From positions 94,787 through 158,786 of the forward strand of contig NZ_MDHN01000005.1 in the NCBI RefSeq assembly GCF_001757105.1: a stretch of DNA of 64,000 nt, given 5' to 3'. Positions 61,414 through 64,000 of the stretch are shown here, in pieces (the first letter of the stretch is position 1; the number at the start of each line of letters is the position of its first letter). The notes beneath the pieces were generated by a model that was not told the origin of the DNA, did not search any database, and saw only the letters and a list, made by a program, of their open reading frames with translations. Position numbers and translations under genes: made by a program. Origin of the DNA: Alteromonas confluentis (GTDB lineage: Bacteria; Pseudomonadota; Gammaproteobacteria; Enterobacterales; Alteromonadaceae).

Positions 61414-63069
61414 ATGCTTACTCATCCTCAAACAAAATATCAGCGATTCATTGGCGTATCGTTACCTGACCGCCAGTGGCCAAACAATGCAATTACTCAA
61501 GCGCCAGTCTGGATGAGTACCGATCTTCGCGATGGCAATCAGGCGCTTATCGACCCCATGTCTATCGAGACCAAACTTCGATTCTTTAAAAAGCTGGTTG
61601 ATATCGGTTTTAAACAAATTGAAGTGGGTTTTCCGTCCGCATCAGATATCGACTTTCAATTCGTGCGCTTGCTCATTGAAGGCAACCATATACCTGACGA
61701 TGTGACTATTGAAGTGCTTACCCAAGCGCGTTATGAGTTGATTGAGCGCACAGTGGAAAGCCTGCGTGGCGCCAAGAATGCGATTTTACACATGTATAAT
61801 CCGCTAGCGCCGGATTTCCGGGAGATTGTTTACAACACCGATAAAGCCGGCGTGAAAAACATCGCATTAACTGGCACCCGCTGGGTGAAAGAACTCACAG
61901 CCAATGCACCAGAAGTGAACTGGACGTATCAGTACTCGCCGGAAGTGTTTTCCAGCACAGAAATTGACTTTGTGAAAGAGGTGGTGGTCGAAGTTGTGGA
62001 CATTTGGCAGCCAACCACAGACAACAAAATCATCATCAATTTACCGGCAACGGTGGAAATGAATACGCCGAATACCTATGCCGACCAAATTGAGTGGATG
62101 CATCGCAACCTGAATCAAAGGGAATGCATTGTATTGAGTGTGCATCCGCATAATGACCGGGGTACCGCCGTGGCTGCGGCTGAATTGGCGCTAATGGCGG
62201 GGGCTGATCGCATCGAAGGGTGTTTGTTCGGCAATGGTGAACGTACGGGGAATGTGGATATTGTTACCCTGGCAATGAACATGTATTCCCAGGGCGTATC
62301 ACCGCAACTGGATTTTTCCGATATCGATCAGGTTCGCAAGTTAGTGGAAGAATGTAATCAGTTGCCGGTTCACCCTCGTCATCCTTATGCCGGGGAACTG
62401 GTGTATACCGCTTTCTCCGGCTCGCACCAAGACGCTATTAAAAAAGGCATGGCCGTGCAAAGCAAAGACGGCCGCTGGCGCGTACCTTATTTGCCTATCG
62501 ACCCGGCTGATGTAGGGCGCGGATTTGAAGCGGTAGTTCGCGTGAACAGCCAGTCTGGTAAAGGGGGCGTGGCCTTCTTACTGGAACAGGAAGCGAATCT
62601 GCAACTGCCCAGAAAACTGCAAATTGAATTCAGCCGTACCGTGCAGCGAGAAAACGACAGTACCGGTAAGGAAATGTCGGCAGCGCGTATGAAAGAAGTT
62701 TTTGAACAAGAATACTTCGATGCCACCATCCCGTTTGCTTATTCCAGCAGTACAATCACGTCAGTAGGGAAAGCAGGGCAACAGGTGAATATTCAGTTTG
62801 CGCTAAATAACGAAGTGTATTCTATTGAAGGCACCGGTAATGGGCCAGTTGAAGCGGCGGCCAATGCGTTAAGTACGTTCCTGAATAAAAAGGTAGAAGT
62901 GGCAGACTATCATGAACACGCCATTGGTGAAGGCGCGGGCGTTAAAGCGGTGTGCTACATCGAGGTAAAACTACAAGGTACTGAATCCACCTTTGGTTGC
63001 GCCAGCGACAGCAACATTATTACCGCCGCAATCAAGGCACTGTTGTCGGGGGTAAACCGACTGATGTGA
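61414..63069 (+). CDS. leuA: 2-Isopropylmalate synthase, LeuA2 type
   Basis: A 551-residue enzyme joining acetyl-CoA to 2-oxoisovalerate, the first step of leucine synthesis. Metal and catalytic motifs are [28 protein letters not shown] (SVHPHNDRG) and [18 protein letters not shown]-terminal regulatory domain (from about residue 430) contains [20 protein letters not shown] and ends [10 protein letters not shown]. This longer type without close similarity to E. coli LeuA is like that of pseudomonads. The ATG at 61414 is preferred over a GTG at 61381. Confidence 0.93.
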   Translation: MLTHPQTKYQRFIGVSLPDRQWPNNAITQAPVWMSTDLRDGNQALIDPMSIETKLRFFKKLVDIGFKQIEVGFPSASDIDFQFVRLLIEGNHIPDDVTIEVLTQARYELIERTVESLRGAKNAILHMYNPLAPDFREIVYNTDKAGVKNIALTGTRWVKELTANAPEVNWTYQYSPEVFSSTEIDFVKEVVVEVVDIWQPTTDNKIIINLPATVEMNTPNTYADQIEWMHRNLNQRECIVLSVHPHNDRGTAVAAAELALMAGADRIEGCLFGNGERTGNVDIVTLAMNMYSQGVSPQLDFSDIDQVRKLVEECNQLPVHPRHPYAGELVYTAFSGSHQDAIKKGMAVQSKDGRWRVPYLPIDPADVGRGFEAVVRVNSQSGKGGVAFLLEQEANLQLPRKLQIEFSRTVQRENDSTGKEMSAARMKEVFEQEYFDATIPFAYSSSTITSVGKAGQQVNIQFALNNEVYSIEGTGNGPVEAAANALSTFLNKKVEVADYHEHAIGEGAGVKAVCYIEVKLQGTESTFGCASDSNIITAAIKALLSGVNRLM

Positions 63070-63191
63070 GACTGGTTCGAATCCCCATTGACACGCTATT
63101 TGACGCTGAATTACTATGAATATTGAGCTGAGAGCGCTGACCAATATTGCAGAGCGTTGAGCGATTGCCTCACTCAGCTTACCGAATATAT

Positions 63192-63218
63192 ACAGGCCGC
63201 AAGGAAGCGGCCTGTTTT
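63192..63218 (+). terminator. Intrinsic terminator downstream of leuA
   Basis: ACAGGCCGC and GCGGCCTGT form a nine-pair stem around AAGGAA followed by TTT. It is 122 bases after the leuA stop and 17 bases before the next start. Confidence 0.75.
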
Positions 63219-63235
63219 CGTTTAAGGAGATAGTC

Positions 63236-63418
63236 GTGTATCTGCTCTATGCTGATGAATCAGGCTCAGTTGATGATCCAAAATCAGACACTTTTTTCTT
63301 CAACTGCTCGCCAATACACAATCTCGGCTCAAAGTATTTGCGTGTGTGCTTCAAAAATCGCTTTATTATCCTCAGACATAATCCCCTTGGCCTTTTTAAA
63401 GCTAACAACGTGCTTTGA
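63236..63418 (+). pseudogene. Truncated DUF3800-like gene
   Basis: The 60-residue frame starts at GTG 63236 with AAGGAG six bases upstream. Its first 20 residues (YLLYADESGSVDDPKSDTFF) are the highly conserved N-terminus of DUF3800 proteins, RNase H-like and often found in mobile or defence regions. After this the frame loses all similarity to that family and stops, where a whole protein would need over 200 residues. Confidence 0.6.
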
Positions 63419-63436
63419 TGATTGTCTTGCGGCTTG
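63329..63436 (-). pseudogene. Minus-strand gene remnant
   Basis: A 36-codon frame, between a TAA and a TGA, reads like the C-terminus of a real protein (SSKHVVSFKKAKGIMSEDN and onward). No start. It overlaps the non-homologous part of the truncated DUF3800 gene, showing that foreign sequence replaced its downstream part. Family not recognised. Confidence 0.3.
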
Positions 63437-63541
63437 TTACCGAAAATCTAAAGGTAAAAACCCTTAGCGCGGTATCGTGATATATGATAAATCCATTGTT
63501 GAACGGAATGTTCAGATACTTTCGCATACCTTTAAATGTAC

Positions 63542-63604
63542 TAGTGTGATTACCAAGGGATACTGACGGTATAAGTACCAAGCGATTTTGACGTAATCAC
63601 ACTA
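63542..63604. repeat. 63-bp unit with 12-bp perfect terminal inverted repeats
   Basis: TAGTGTGATTAC (63542-63553) is the exact complement of GTAATCACACTA (63593-63604). The right arm abuts the stop codon of the IS481-like fragment. The arms contain TGTGATTAC, and IS481-type ends usually begin TGT, so this may be the terminal repeat of an insertion sequence or a hairpin terminator. Confidence 0.65.
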
Positions 63605-64000
63605 TCAATGTTGCCGAGCTTCGGCAAGCTTTGCCAGCCGTAACGCAGTGGTATTCATGTTTTCCCTCAGCCAGATATTACGAACGCCGCTAGCGTGTAT
63701 GTCGACGTTTCTTTCAGATTTGAGCAGCCGTGACACCTTGGATTGACCCAGGTGTGGGTTAGCCAGGGAGAATTCGATGACCACTTCCTCAATAGCTCTG
63801 TCAGTACGGTTTTTGTGATGAAGATCCGGCGTTTCCTGACGTTTTAACGATTCGGTTCCACCTTGTTTTATCAGTTTACGATGACGGTAAATCGTATCGC
63901 GGGAGACGCCACTAAGTCGGGATGCCTCTGCCACATTTCCAAGCCTGTCAGCCAATGCTAATACCTCAAGCTTCTTCTGGATCTCATTGTCTTCCGAGGA
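63605..64000 (-). mobile_element. IS481-like transposase N-terminal fragment (partial at window edge)
   Basis: An in-frame reading continues from the window edge to a TGA at 63605. It gives a helix-turn-helix region (LADRLGNVAEASRLSGVSRDTIYRH) and the linker LANPHLGQSKVSRLLKSE found at the N-terminus of IS481-family transposases. The DDE catalytic domain that should follow is missing: the frame stops about 116 residues after the first in-window start. Either this is a truncated copy or the first piece of a broken transposase. The true start lies outside the window. Confidence 0.6.

Overview
The window reads as chromosomal DNA of a marine-type gammaproteobacterium, most likely an Alteromonadales member. 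This is inferred from the TonB receptors, Fur boxes, a FepA-type receptor, an E. coli-like tRNA-Val and the MesD/MesX methionine synthase pair; no 16S gene is present to confirm it. Coding density is high, and most genes have clear Shine-Dalgarno sites.

Layout. 0-17.3 kb is mixed housekeeping and accessory: an MFS exporter, an MscS channel, a hybrid bacteriophytochrome kinase, tRNA-Val(GAC), a secreted amidase, an ABC exporter whose permease is fused to an M1 peptidase, a Tat-exported dienelactone hydrolase, a Fur-controlled DUF6607-type lipoprotein, a divergent MocR/LysE pair and a phasin-like protein. 17.4-19.9 kb is an AT-rich insert with a decayed gene and a FIST-domain protein overlapping a histidine kinase. 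20-30 kb is iron and methionine: a Fur-box-preceded ferric ABC operon with an unknown first gene, the MesX-MesD pair, fepA, and a gene graveyard before a cold-shock gene.

30.5-56.9 kb is a nearly complete purine-catabolic island. Uptake and salvage: a TonB receptor, a secreted ADGF-type adenosine deaminase, a NUP-family protein, two NCS2-type permeases, adenine deaminase and guanine deaminase. Oxidation: XdhABC, then PuuD, HIU hydrolase (UraH) and OHCU decarboxylase (UraD). Ring opening: PuuE allantoinase and allantoate amidohydrolase. Lower end: ureidoglycine-glyoxylate aminotransferase, an AtzE/HpxY-like amidase, an HpxW-like oxamate amidohydrolase and a TauE/SafE exporter. Together these predict purine to glycine, ammonia, CO2 and oxalate.

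Two regulatory layers can be read from the DNA. A RutR-like TetR regulator sits in the middle of the island, and five copies of the RutR palindrome (TGACCA-N2-TGGTCA type) lie in front of xdhA, the rutR-like gene itself, the AzgA-type permease, the TonB receptor and the secreted deaminase. The lower operon instead has a TTGACA promoter with an embedded 7-4-7 palindrome, which fits the MurR/RpiR regulator about 2 kb away.

57-64 kb holds small single genes (rhodanese, DUF924, RpiR, CPBP protease, CAP protein), a divergent Lrp/leuA pair, and a decayed end with a truncated DUF3800 gene, a 63-bp inverted-repeat unit and an IS481-like transposase fragment that runs off the window.
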